Source of the DNA: Polyangia bacterium
GTDB lineage: Bacteria > Myxococcota_A > Polyangia > Polyangiales > Polyangiaceae
DNA: 8,742 nucleotides
Reading direction: 5' to 3'
NCBI GenBank assembly: GCA_030433055.1
Contig: JAUILJ010000280.1
Span: 1-8,742, forward strand
A program made the position numbers and the translations under genes. Positions 1-5,543 of this stretch are shown piece by piece; within the stretch, counting starts at the first letter, position 1; each line of letters begins with the position of its first letter. The notes under the pieces were generated by a model. The model was given only the letters and a program-made list of their open reading frames with translations, ran no database searches and was not told the DNA's origin.

Positions 1-816
1 CGTGACCAGCTCTGGGAGCACCAGGAAGTGGCAGTGGTAGTCCGAGGCCACGTCCACGAAGAAGCGGATGTTGGTCTCGAACTCGTCCCAGCTCGAGATG
101 CGGCGGAACAGGTACTGCGCTGCGCAGACCCTCGCTTTGCGGAAGGCTCGGTGGATCGAGGTGGCGGCGATGCGGCGCTTGGCTGCGCTGTAGTCGGGGT
201 TCGCCATCTCGATCAGCGTGGAGTAATGCACACTGGCCGGGTCCGACATGTAGCGCAGGCGCACGGACAGCACCTTGTAGCCCGCCTTGAGGTGAGCCGT
301 GAGCGCCGGGTCCTTGCGCTTCCCCGCCAGCACCTCGGCCACGTACTGCTCTGCGGTGAGCTTGCCCGCCACGTCGTGGTAGCCGGGGATGCGACCGAAG
401 GCCAAGAGGCGCCGCAGGTTGTAGCGCTTCATCAGCTTGCGGCGCGGGACGTACAGCTTGGCAGCGATCCCCCGGCCGCGGAAATCCGGGTGCACGGCTA
501 TGTCCGCACCGTACAGCGTGTCTCCCACGGGATCGTGGGTGCTGAAGGTCGCTCCGCCGGTCAGCTCGTTGTACGTGTAGTCCTCGGCCAGGCCATCCAG
601 CTGGACGATCAGGGTTGTCGCATAGCCGACGACCTTGCCGTTGATTTCCGCAAGGAATTGGCCTTCGGGAAACGCCTCGAACTGCAGCTGGTACAGGCGC
701 TCGTCGTACAGCTCACCCTTCGGGTAGTCGGCGTAGCAGGCACGGTGACACTCGGTGATCGCTGGAATGTCTTCGGCGCGCCAGGCTCTGACGCGCACCT
801 TGGTGCCTGGACTCAT
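1..816 (-). CDS. GNAT acetyltransferase / carbon-nitrogen hydrolase fusion protein, 3' part missing
   Basis: The visible 272 residues hold a complete GNAT domain and the start of a nitrilase-superfamily domain. Residues about 6-125 are the N-acetyltransferase fold. The acetyl-CoA pyrophosphate-binding loop is RGRGIA at 112-117, preceded by the beta-strand ADIAVHPDF. After a linker that includes GRIPGYH and a YSTLIEMANPDY stretch, residues from about 230 begin the hydrolase. FLVLPEL at 264-270 carries Glu269, expected to be the first residue of the Glu-Lys-Cys triad. The Lys and Cys lie beyond base 1. Fusions of this order, of the Bacillus YhcX type, are usually about 500 residues, so roughly half is missing. 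The family's substrates are largely unknown; an amidase or nitrilase acting with an acyl transfer step is inference. ATG at 816 was chosen because the family's N-terminal pattern starts just after it. No good ribosome site is visible, and an in-frame ATG at 852 would add 12 residues. Confidence 0.88.
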   Translation of the reverse strand, partial: MSPGTKVRVRAWRAEDIPAITECHRACYADYPKGELYDERLYQLQFEAFPEGQFLAEINGKVVGYATTLIVQLDGLAEDYTYNELTGGATFSTHDPVGDTLYGADIAVHPDFRGRGIAAKLYVPRRKLMKRYNLRRLLAFGRIPGYHDVAGKLTAEQYVAEVLAGKRKDPALTAHLKAGYKVLSVRLRYMSDPASVHYSTLIEMANPDYSAAKRRIAATSIHRAFRKARVCAAQYLFRRISSWDEFETNIRFFVDVASDYHCHFLVLPELVT

Positions 817-869
817 TCGATGACTCGAATGATCACCCAAGCCGTTGCGCATGCAAGGAGTAGTTGAGA

Positions 870-892
870 GGCGCCTGTTTTAATTGGGCGCC
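870..892. promoter_or_regulatory. Paired GGCGCC boxes around an AT-rich core
   Basis: Two GGCGCC palindromes at 870-875 and 887-892 bracket an 11-base AT-rich core (TGTTTTAATTG). The right-hand box extends to GGGCGCCC. The site lies 54-76 bases upstream of the GNAT-nitrilase start. Read on the minus strand, the core holds TTAAAA, which could serve as a -10 element. The symmetry fits a repressor site over a promoter or a small hairpin. The function is inference from position and symmetry only. Confidence 0.25.
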
Positions 893-930
893 CAGGGACC
901 TTGTCCTCATACCCATGTTTGCATGTGCTG

Positions 931-957
931 CCGGGGGAAGCTGGGGTCAGCTCCCGG
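931..957. repeat. Imperfect inverted repeat, possible hairpin
   Basis: CCGGG (931-935) and AGCTG (939-943) pair with CAGCT (948-952) and CCCGG (953-957) around a GGGT loop, with three bulged bases at 936-938. It lies between mscS and the GNAT-nitrilase gene. No T-run follows on either strand, so it is not a textbook terminator. It may be mRNA structure at the 3' end of the mscS transcript or chance in GC-rich DNA. Confidence 0.25.
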
Positions 958-1002
958 CTGGCTTGCAGCCCGAGGTGTGTTGAGGACCGCTCCACGTGGG
1001 TC

Positions 1003-1029
1003 CCCGCGGGCGCCTCTGCCACCCGCGGG
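1003..1029. repeat. Repeated CCCGCGGG palindromes downstream of mscS
   Basis: CCCGCGGG occurs at 1003-1010 and again at 1022-1029, 11 bases apart. Each copy is self-complementary, so they can also pair with each other as an 8-bp all-GC stem. The right-hand copy lies 43 bases past the mscS stop codon, where a terminator of the minus-strand gene would sit. There is no T-tract after it, so termination is a weak inference. Confidence 0.3.
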
Positions 1030-1072
1030 TACGAACTCCTGTAAGCCTGTGGATAGCCTCCAGCTAGCCCGC

Positions 1073-1888
1073 TCAGGTTTGGTGCAGGTGCACGTCTCGC
1101 TGGGGGAACGGGATAGTGATGCCGTTGCTCTCGAGCACTTCCTTGGCCTTCTCATGGACGTCGAACCAGACCGCCCAGTAGTGCTCTGGTTTGGCGTAGG
1201 GGAGCACCGCGAAGTTCACTGAGCTGTCCGCCAGCTCTTTCACACCGACTCCCGGCGCTGGCTCTTCGAGCACCAGCTCATGACCCTTGAGCAGGTCGAG
1301 CAACAGGTTCTTGGCCTTGGCGATGTCGGACTCGTAGGCGACGCCGATGGTCATGTCGACGCGAACCATCCCCTCGACGGTGTAGTTCACGATCGTGCCG
1401 TTCATGACCGGGCCGTTGGGAACCACCACTCGGCGGTTCTGAGGTGTCAGCAAGGTGGTGGTGAAGATCTGGATTTCCTGGACCACTCCGAGCTGGCCTT
1501 GGCACTCCACCAAGTGCCCGACCTCGTACGGCCTGAAGATCAATATCAGCACGCCCCCTGCGAGATTCGAGAGGCTGCCCTGAAGCGCCAGTCCCACCGC
1601 GAGCCCGGCTGCGCCCAGGATGGCGACGAAGGAGGTCGTTTCGACGCCGACCATCGACGCCACGCTGATGAACAACACGGCCCGAAGCGTCCAGCTGACC
1701 AGACTCGCGAGAAATGGCGCGAGGGTCGCGTCAACGTTGCGGCGCTCGAACCCGCGCTTGACCAAGCCAACAATGCGCTTCACCAGCCACAAGCCGATGA
1801 TCAGGGTGAGCAGGGCCAGCAAGATCTTCGGCCCGTACGTCATCACCAGTTCGACGCCCTTGTCAGTGTACTTCTCAACTCGGTTCAT
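1073..1888 (-). CDS. mscS: Small-conductance mechanosensitive channel, MscS family
   Basis: This is an inner-membrane, tension-gated channel that releases small solutes on hypo-osmotic shock; known family members are heptamers. The 271 residues match the compact E. coli-type MscS (286 residues), without the large extra domains of MscK or MscM. Three membrane segments lie at about 19-41, 62-84 and 86-118. The third is the pore helix, with LGAAGLAVGLALQGSLSN at 91-108. Leu96 and Leu100 align with the hydrophobic gate Leu105/Leu109, and Gly104 with the Gly113 hinge. PNG at 157-159 and ITIPFPQRDVHL near the C-terminus are standard for the cytoplasmic cage. The ATG start is supported by AGGAG at 1894-1898, seven bases or fewer before it. 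The gene is divergent from the transglutaminase-like gene. Channel function is well supported; ion selectivity cannot be read from the sequence. Confidence 0.96.
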   Translation of the reverse strand: MNRVEKYTDKGVELVMTYGPKILLALLTLIIGLWLVKRIVGLVKRGFERRNVDATLAPFLASLVSWTLRAVLFISVASMVGVETTSFVAILGAAGLAVGLALQGSLSNLAGGVLILIFRPYEVGHLVECQGQLGVVQEIQIFTTTLLTPQNRRVVVPNGPVMNGTIVNYTVEGMVRVDMTIGVAYESDIAKAKNLLLDLLKGHELVLEEPAPGVGVKELADSSVNFAVLPYAKPEHYWAVWFDVHEKAKEVLESNGITIPFPQRDVHLHQT

Positions 1889-2221
1889 GGTCGCTCCTGT
1901 CGCTTGGGGGGCGTGCCGTGTTCCCCGCAGCGAGTCACGGCGCTCGTCTACCCACCGCCGGCTCCCCCAAACAGCCGCGCGATGGTTAGCTGTTCACCCG
2001 GGTCTACGACGGGCGTCAACCCGGGGAGCCCGCTCAGGCGCGCTCCCTGGCGCTGCGCGCGCGATCCCGTGAGAAACCCCGCGTTGACCGTTCGGCTTCG
2101 AGACACTCGGGACGGGCGCTGGTTGCGCCCCTGGGACCCAAGAACTGCCGGCGTTTTCTCGCCCAGTTCGGGGAGCCGCTGACAAACTGCCGCCGTGTCT
2201 CTGAGAGGAGCGAACTGAGTC
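1889..2221. promoter_or_regulatory. Divergent intergenic region between mscS and the transglutaminase-like gene
   Basis: This 333-base gap must hold the promoters of both divergent genes. It contains a perfect 6-bp hairpin, GGGCGC-TGGTT-GCGCCC, at 2114-2130. A longer inverted repeat pairs CCCGGGT (1997-2003) with ACCCGGG (2019-2025). A TTGACC at 2084-2089 resembles a -35 box, but the sequence 17 bases on (TCGGGA) is not a credible -10. AGGAG at 2206-2210 is the ribosome site of the rightward gene, and CTCCT at 1894-1898 is that of mscS read on the other strand. No small gene is convincing here. Confidence 0.45.
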
Positions 2222-2926
2222 ATGGCCTGGCGCCGCCGCGTGATGTGGGCCGTGTTCTTCACGGGATTGTTCGCAGTGCTCGTGCGCTGGCATGGGCTCC
2301 GCTTTGGGGGGCCGCATGAGCTGCTCTCGTCGAGCGCCGCGCTGGAGCCGGCGCTTGAGCGGAAGGTCGACCGTCTGGCTACTTCGCGCAACGTCGACAG
2401 TCCGCGCAAGGCCATCGATTTGGCCCTCGAGCTCACGAGCCAGTGCCTGCGCTATGGCCGAGATCATCGGCCGAGCGATCAGTTCGATCTGGGTGAGCGC
2501 GAGGCCAATGATGCGGAGTACAGCCAGCTCTTCAGCGCGATCTTCAATCGCATTGCCGATGGACGGGAGCTGGGGGCCAGGGCACGTCCCGTGCGTAGCG
2601 AATCGCCTCGTGTGTTCGGGCTCCGGGTGCCTCACCCGGCTTTCTCGCACCATGACTGGGTGATGGTGCAGCCCTCCTCGGGCACGGCCGCCGAGAGCTG
2701 GTTCGTTGACCCAACGCTACACGATGCGTTGATGGGTTGGAGCATCGAAGGCAACGTGACCGGGCTGGTCCCGGTGGACGGCCCCAGTGCACCCGGGGAC
2801 TCGGAGTACGACGAGCAAGACGAGCCTGTCTACGACGATCCAGAAGACGTCTACGACGAGCCAAGCGCGCGCCCACCAGCGGAGATCCCCCGTGCGGCAA
2901 AAATATCCTCGAGGAAAAAAAACTAG
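2222..2926 (+). CDS. Membrane-anchored transglutaminase-like protein lacking the catalytic cysteine
   Basis: The 234 residues begin with a basic start and one hydrophobic segment at about 7-22, an uncleaved anchor or signal. This should place the rest on the outer face of the inner membrane. Residues about 45-180 resemble a bacterial transglutaminase-like fold: an ALELTSQCLRYG helix at 67-79, ANDAEYSQLFSAIF at 95-108, HHDWVMV at 143-149 and WFVDPTLHD at 160-168. His144 and Asp163 fit the catalytic His and Asp. The nucleophile position, normally Cys in an N/D-C-x-x-Y context, is Asp97. Cys75 lies one helix too early to replace it. Residues 193-213 form an acidic tail with repeated YDE/YDD/YDEP, and the last residues are basic (SSRKKN). 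AGGAG at 2206-2210 supports the start with an 11-base spacer. If the alignment is right, the protein is probably a binding rather than a catalytic domain. The fold call is from motif pattern only. Confidence 0.62.
   Translation: MAWRRRVMWAVFFTGLFAVLVRWHGLRFGGPHELLSSSAALEPALERKVDRLATSRNVDSPRKAIDLALELTSQCLRYGRDHRPSDQFDLGEREANDAEYSQLFSAIFNRIADGRELGARARPVRSESPRVFGLRVPHPAFSHHDWVMVQPSSGTAAESWFVDPTLHDALMGWSIEGNVTGLVPVDGPSAPGDSEYDEQDEPVYDDPEDVYDEPSARPPAEIPRAAKISSRKKN
2915..2926. other. A8 run plus shared CTAG stop codons of convergent genes
   Basis: Bases 2923-2926 read CTAG. TAG at 2924-2926 stops the rightward transglutaminase-like gene, and the complement of 2923-2925 is the TAG of the leftward transporter gene, so the coding regions overlap by four bases. 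An A8 run at 2915-2922 precedes it. On the minus strand this becomes T8 directly after the transporter stop. It follows a short AGCC-GGCG-GGCT stem inside the last codons, which could act as a weak intrinsic terminator for the transporter. Confidence 0.6.
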
Positions 2927-4167
2927 CCCGCCGGCTCTTTCACCAGCAACAGCACCGGCAGCGCCAGCGTGATGATGCAGGCGGTGATCAGGAACACGGT
3001 TGGGTAGCCAGACGTTTCCGCGACGTGCCCCAGCCCGAAGCTCGCGCCCGCGACGCCGAGGTTGAAGCTCCCGTTGTAGAAGCTCATCACCTTGCCTCGC
3101 TCAGCGTCGCTGGCGCTCTCGACCGCGACCGCGTTGAGCGAAGGATACATCATGCCGTGCACGAAGCCGAAGGCGAGGCCGAACGGCACCAGCCAGCTCG
3201 GAGTGAGCTGCGACATGCTGGCGACCACGATCGCGTAGCCGAGGATCGCCACCCGCCCCACGCGGAGCCGGCCTAGGCGATCGGGGAGGCTGCCCAGGAA
3301 GATCCGCACGAAAACGGCGGCTGCGGTGTATCCAAGAAAGAAGCCGCCGACTCGCTCCGCGCCTCGCTGCAAGGCGAAGGGCTGATGAAAGGTGAACGCC
3401 GTGCCGAGGCCTACCCCCGCGACCAGGCTGCCGAAGTACATCGCGAGCACCCGCGGCTGAAGCAAGACGTTCCAGCTCGACCTCGATCCAGAGGTCCTCG
3501 CTGCGTGCTGGCTGCCCTCCGGAAGTCGCGTCGCGAACACGGCGGCGCAGCAACCCATGATGGCGGCGAAACCGAACACGAAGCGCCAGCCGATCGCGTC
3601 CGCCAGGGGCTCGGCGATCAGGGGCGCAGCAGAGTTCGTCGCCAAGAACGCCACACCGAACCAGCCCAGGGCCTGGGACAGTCTCTGTTTGGGGGCGAGA
3701 TCTGCTGCCAACGTGGCCGCCGCGTTGAACGCAGTCGCGAACGCGCAACCTTGAAGCGCGCGTAGCACCAGCAGCAGCGGGCCTACCCGATCCACCCAGA
3801 TGAAGCCCACCGCGGTCGCCGCGATGACCCCCGCACCCAACACCACCAGTCGCCTGCGACCGAAGCGATCCACCGCAGTTGCCACGAATGGGATCACCAG
3901 GACACCAGCCGCAGGCGCGATGCCCGCTGCCAGACCGATGTCACTCGGGCCCGCCTGTAGCACTCGAGTCATGAATTTGGGCAGCAGGAAGAACAGCGAA
4001 AACGCCAGGCCAAACAGGCTTTGCGTGATCAGCAGCAGCACGAACGGACGCGTGAGCACCCGCGGCGGGGTCACGGGCACCGCGCTTGCCAAGGGGCTGG
4101 AGCTGGAGCTGGGAGCGGCCAAGGGAGCGTCTCGAGGGGGGAGCGCAGCGAAACCTGGTGCATGCAC
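2923..4167 (-). CDS. Major facilitator superfamily transporter
   Basis: A 12-helix inner-membrane secondary transporter of about 414 residues with the assumed GTG start at 4167. Two six-helix halves are visible. The motif A core is DRFGRRR at about 100-106, between helices 2 and 3. A weaker copy, DRLGRLR, sits at about 296-302 in the second half. A polar S/R-rich loop at about 214-235 separates the halves. LRALQG before helix 4 and AADLAPKQRLSQALG after it are typical of drug/proton antiporter-like members, so export of a small molecule is plausible, but the substrate cannot be told. The frame stays open to an ATG at 4512, but that would run into the isocitrate dehydrogenase gene and gives non-membrane sequence. 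True starts could be GTG at 4167, 4077, 4071 or 4059; none has a clear ribosome site. Membrane helix 1 begins at about residue 41 of this model. The preceding stretch is Ser/Pro/Ala-rich. Confidence 0.85.
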   Translation of the reverse strand: MHAPGFAALPPRDAPLAAPSSSSSPLASAVPVTPPRVLTRPFVLLLITQSLFGLAFSLFFLLPKFMTRVLQAGPSDIGLAAGIAPAAGVLVIPFVATAVDRFGRRRLVVLGAGVIAATAVGFIWVDRVGPLLLVLRALQGCAFATAFNAAATLAADLAPKQRLSQALGWFGVAFLATNSAAPLIAEPLADAIGWRFVFGFAAIMGCCAAVFATRLPEGSQHAARTSGSRSSWNVLLQPRVLAMYFGSLVAGVGLGTAFTFHQPFALQRGAERVGGFFLGYTAAAVFVRIFLGSLPDRLGRLRVGRVAILGYAIVVASMSQLTPSWLVPFGLAFGFVHGMMYPSLNAVAVESASDAERGKVMSFYNGSFNLGVAGASFGLGHVAETSGYPTVFLITACIITLALPVLLLVKEPAG

Positions 4168-4219
4168 TGCGTCACGTCGAGAGCAATTGTGCTTGATCCT
4201 TCCCTGCAGCCTGGAACGG

Positions 4220-4248
4220 TTGAACGTCTGGCCGCGCTTCTCTAGAAC
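4220..4248 (+). promoter_or_regulatory. Possible sigma-70-type promoter of the isocitrate dehydrogenase gene
   Basis: TTGAAC (4220-4225) and TAGAAC (4243-4248) are separated by 17 bases. Each matches four of six positions of the -35 and -10 consensus. Transcription would begin around 4255 and leave a leader of about 60 bases. In GC-rich DNA such matches are not rare, so the call rests mainly on position. Confidence 0.35.
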
Positions 4249-4265
4249 CGGCCCCGGCCGCGCTT
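4230..4265. repeat. Direct repeat GGCCGCGCTT flanking the putative -10 box
   Basis: GGCCGCGCTT occurs at 4230-4239 and again at 4256-4265, a perfect 10-base direct repeat with a 26-base period. The copies lie on each side of the putative -10 box of the isocitrate dehydrogenase gene. This is a layout in which a dimeric regulator could bind. Regulation is inference. Confidence 0.4.
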
Positions 4266-4308
4266 GGTCCTCACCTACATCGCCGGAGGTGTGGGCGGCG
4301 CAGCCAAC

Positions 4309-4313
4309 AGGAG
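4309..4313 (+). promoter_or_regulatory. Ribosome binding site fixing the isocitrate dehydrogenase start
   Basis: AGGAG lies four bases before the ATG at 4318. It selects this start over the in-frame TTG at 4264, which would add 18 residues unrelated to the family. Confidence 0.85.
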
Positions 4314-4317
4314 AACC

Positions 4318-5349
4318 ATGACGACTCATACAGCAGTATTGATTCCCGGGGACGGGATTGGACCCGAGGTCAGCGATGCCGTGAAGAAGGTGTTCGAAGC
4401 CGCCGAGGCGCCGATCAAGTTCATCACGCGCTACGCCGGCGTCGCGGCCCTGGAGCGCGGCAAGGATGACCTGCTCCCCGCGGATACGGTCGATGCCGTC
4501 CGAGAGCACCACATCGCCCTCAAGGGACCGTGCACGACCCCCATCGGTGCTGGCTTCAGCTCGGTGAATGTTGCCTTGCGGAAGAAGCTCAACCTATACG
4601 CTGCCGTGCGGCCGGTGCGCAGCCTGCCGGGTGTGAAGACCCGCTTCGAGGACGTGGACCTGATCATCGTGCGAGAGAACACCGAGGGCCTGTACTCGGG
4701 GATCGAGAACCTGATCACCGACGGTGTGGTCGCATCGCTCAAGGTCGCCACGCGCGTGGCCTGCCATCGTATCGCCCACTGGACCTTCAAATACGCGACC
4801 CACCGCCAGCGCGAGAAGATCTCCGTCTTCCACAAGGCGAACATCATGAAGCTGTCCGATGGGATGTTCATCGAGGAGTCCCGCAAGGTGCACGAGGAGG
4901 ACTACCCGAACATCAAGTACGAAGAGGTGATCATCGACGCGGCGGAGATGAAGCTCGTCCAGGATCCGACGCAGTTCGACATCATCCTGTGTGAGAACCT
5001 GTACGGCGATATCGTGAGCGATTTGTGCGCGGGTATGGTGGGCGGCTTGGGGGTAACTCCAGGAGCGAACATCGGAGATGAGGATGCGGTGTTCGAAGCC
5101 GTGCACGGCTCGGCACCCGACATCGCTGGCAAGGGGATCGCGAATCCTCTCGCGCTGCTGATGAGTGGCACCATGATGCTCAATCGCCTCGCGGATACGC
5201 GTCGCGACGAGAACTGCGCGAAGGCCGCAGAGCGCATCAAGCTGGGCTACAACCAGGCGCTCGAGGACGGGCAGAAGACGCGGGACCTGGGAGGTGAGCT
5301 GAATACCAATGGTTTCGTGCAGGCAGTCATCGAGCGCATGAACGGGTGA
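4318..5349 (+). CDS. icd: NAD-dependent isocitrate dehydrogenase
   Basis: A cytoplasmic TCA-cycle enzyme that oxidatively decarboxylates isocitrate to 2-oxoglutarate. The 343 residues resemble the eukaryotic mitochondrial IDH3-type and bacterial NAD-type enzymes rather than the roughly 416-residue E. coli NADP form. The isocitrate site is intact: Ser82, Asn84 and Arg88 in SVNVALR, then Arg98 and Arg119. Catalytic Tyr126 lies in RENTEGLYSG and Lys173 in FHKANIMK. Metal ligands Asp208, Asp231 and Asp235 are present, the last two in the family signature NLYGDIVSD. In GSAPDIAGKG, Asp268-Ile269 stand where NADP enzymes carry Lys-Tyr, which indicates NAD use. The SxNxxLR motif argues against 3-isopropylmalate dehydrogenase (LeuB), which shares the GSAPDIAGK segment. 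ATG at 4318 follows AGGAG. The gene is divergent from the transporter, 150 bases away on the assumed start, and co-directional with the DUF2236 gene. Confidence 0.94.
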   Translation: MTTHTAVLIPGDGIGPEVSDAVKKVFEAAEAPIKFITRYAGVAALERGKDDLLPADTVDAVREHHIALKGPCTTPIGAGFSSVNVALRKKLNLYAAVRPVRSLPGVKTRFEDVDLIIVRENTEGLYSGIENLITDGVVASLKVATRVACHRIAHWTFKYATHRQREKISVFHKANIMKLSDGMFIEESRKVHEEDYPNIKYEEVIIDAAEMKLVQDPTQFDIILCENLYGDIVSDLCAGMVGGLGVTPGANIGDEDAVFEAVHGSAPDIAGKGIANPLALLMSGTMMLNRLADTRRDENCAKAAERIKLGYNQALEDGQKTRDLGGELNTNGFVQAVIERMNG

Positions 5350-5543
5350 GGCTTTTACCGCCTGGAATCGCGCTCCATCGCCGCGTACGAGGTGTGGGAC
5401 GCGATGGATTCACGCAGGCGCCGCCCGAGGCGTAAGTGGAGTTTTCGTGCAGTTCTGCGCCACGCGCTTGCGTGACCCAGGTTTGCAGCGGACGATCATG
5501 GGGTGCGCCGGTGCTCTGGCTCATCGGTGCACGGGAGGGCAAC
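5350..5543 (+). other. Gap between the isocitrate dehydrogenase and DUF2236 genes
   Basis: This 194-base stretch holds no convincing gene. The reading frame of the next gene is open from 5436, but those 36 codons do not resemble the family. A 5-bp hairpin CACGC-GCTT-GCGTG at 5461-5474 is the clearest structure, and it has no T-run. The distance suggests that the downstream gene has its own promoter, but no good promoter boxes were found. Confidence 0.4.
5534..5538 (+). promoter_or_regulatory. Ribosome binding site fixing the DUF2236 start
   Basis: GGAGG lies five bases before the ATG at 5544. It decides for this start against the upstream in-frame GTG at 5436. Confidence 0.85.

Noticed and set aside
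28..867. 279-residue open frame on the plus strand
   Set aside because: It lies opposite the GNAT-nitrilase gene, has no recognisable domain, and is a GC-rich shadow frame.
813..1022. 69-residue minus-strand frame between mscS and the GNAT-nitrilase gene, its stop overlapping the next ATG
   Set aside because: The ATGA overlap is suggestive, but the peptide is low in recognisable features, lacks a ribosome site and spans the hairpins of the gap.
884..1222. 112-residue plus-strand frame with several cysteines near its start
   Set aside because: Its second half is antisense to mscS and no ribosome site is seen.
1280..2182. 300-residue plus-strand frame
   Set aside because: It is antisense to mscS across most of its length and has shadow-type composition rich in His, Asp and Gln.
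4168..4512. N-terminal extension of the transporter to an ATG at 4512
   Set aside because: It would overlap the well-supported isocitrate dehydrogenase start by about 195 bases and encodes no family-like sequence.
4318..5349. 3-isopropylmalate dehydrogenase (LeuB)
   Set aside because: The substrate motif SVNVALR and RENTEGLYSG are of isocitrate dehydrogenase type, and no leu genes are adjacent.
5349..5363. AGGC-TTTTACC-GCCT hairpin overlapping the isocitrate dehydrogenase stop as a terminator
   Set aside because: The stem is only four base pairs, and the T-run is in the loop, not after the stem.
5436..5543. 36-codon upstream extension of the DUF2236 gene
   Set aside because: The downstream ATG has a strong GGAGG and the extension is not like the family.
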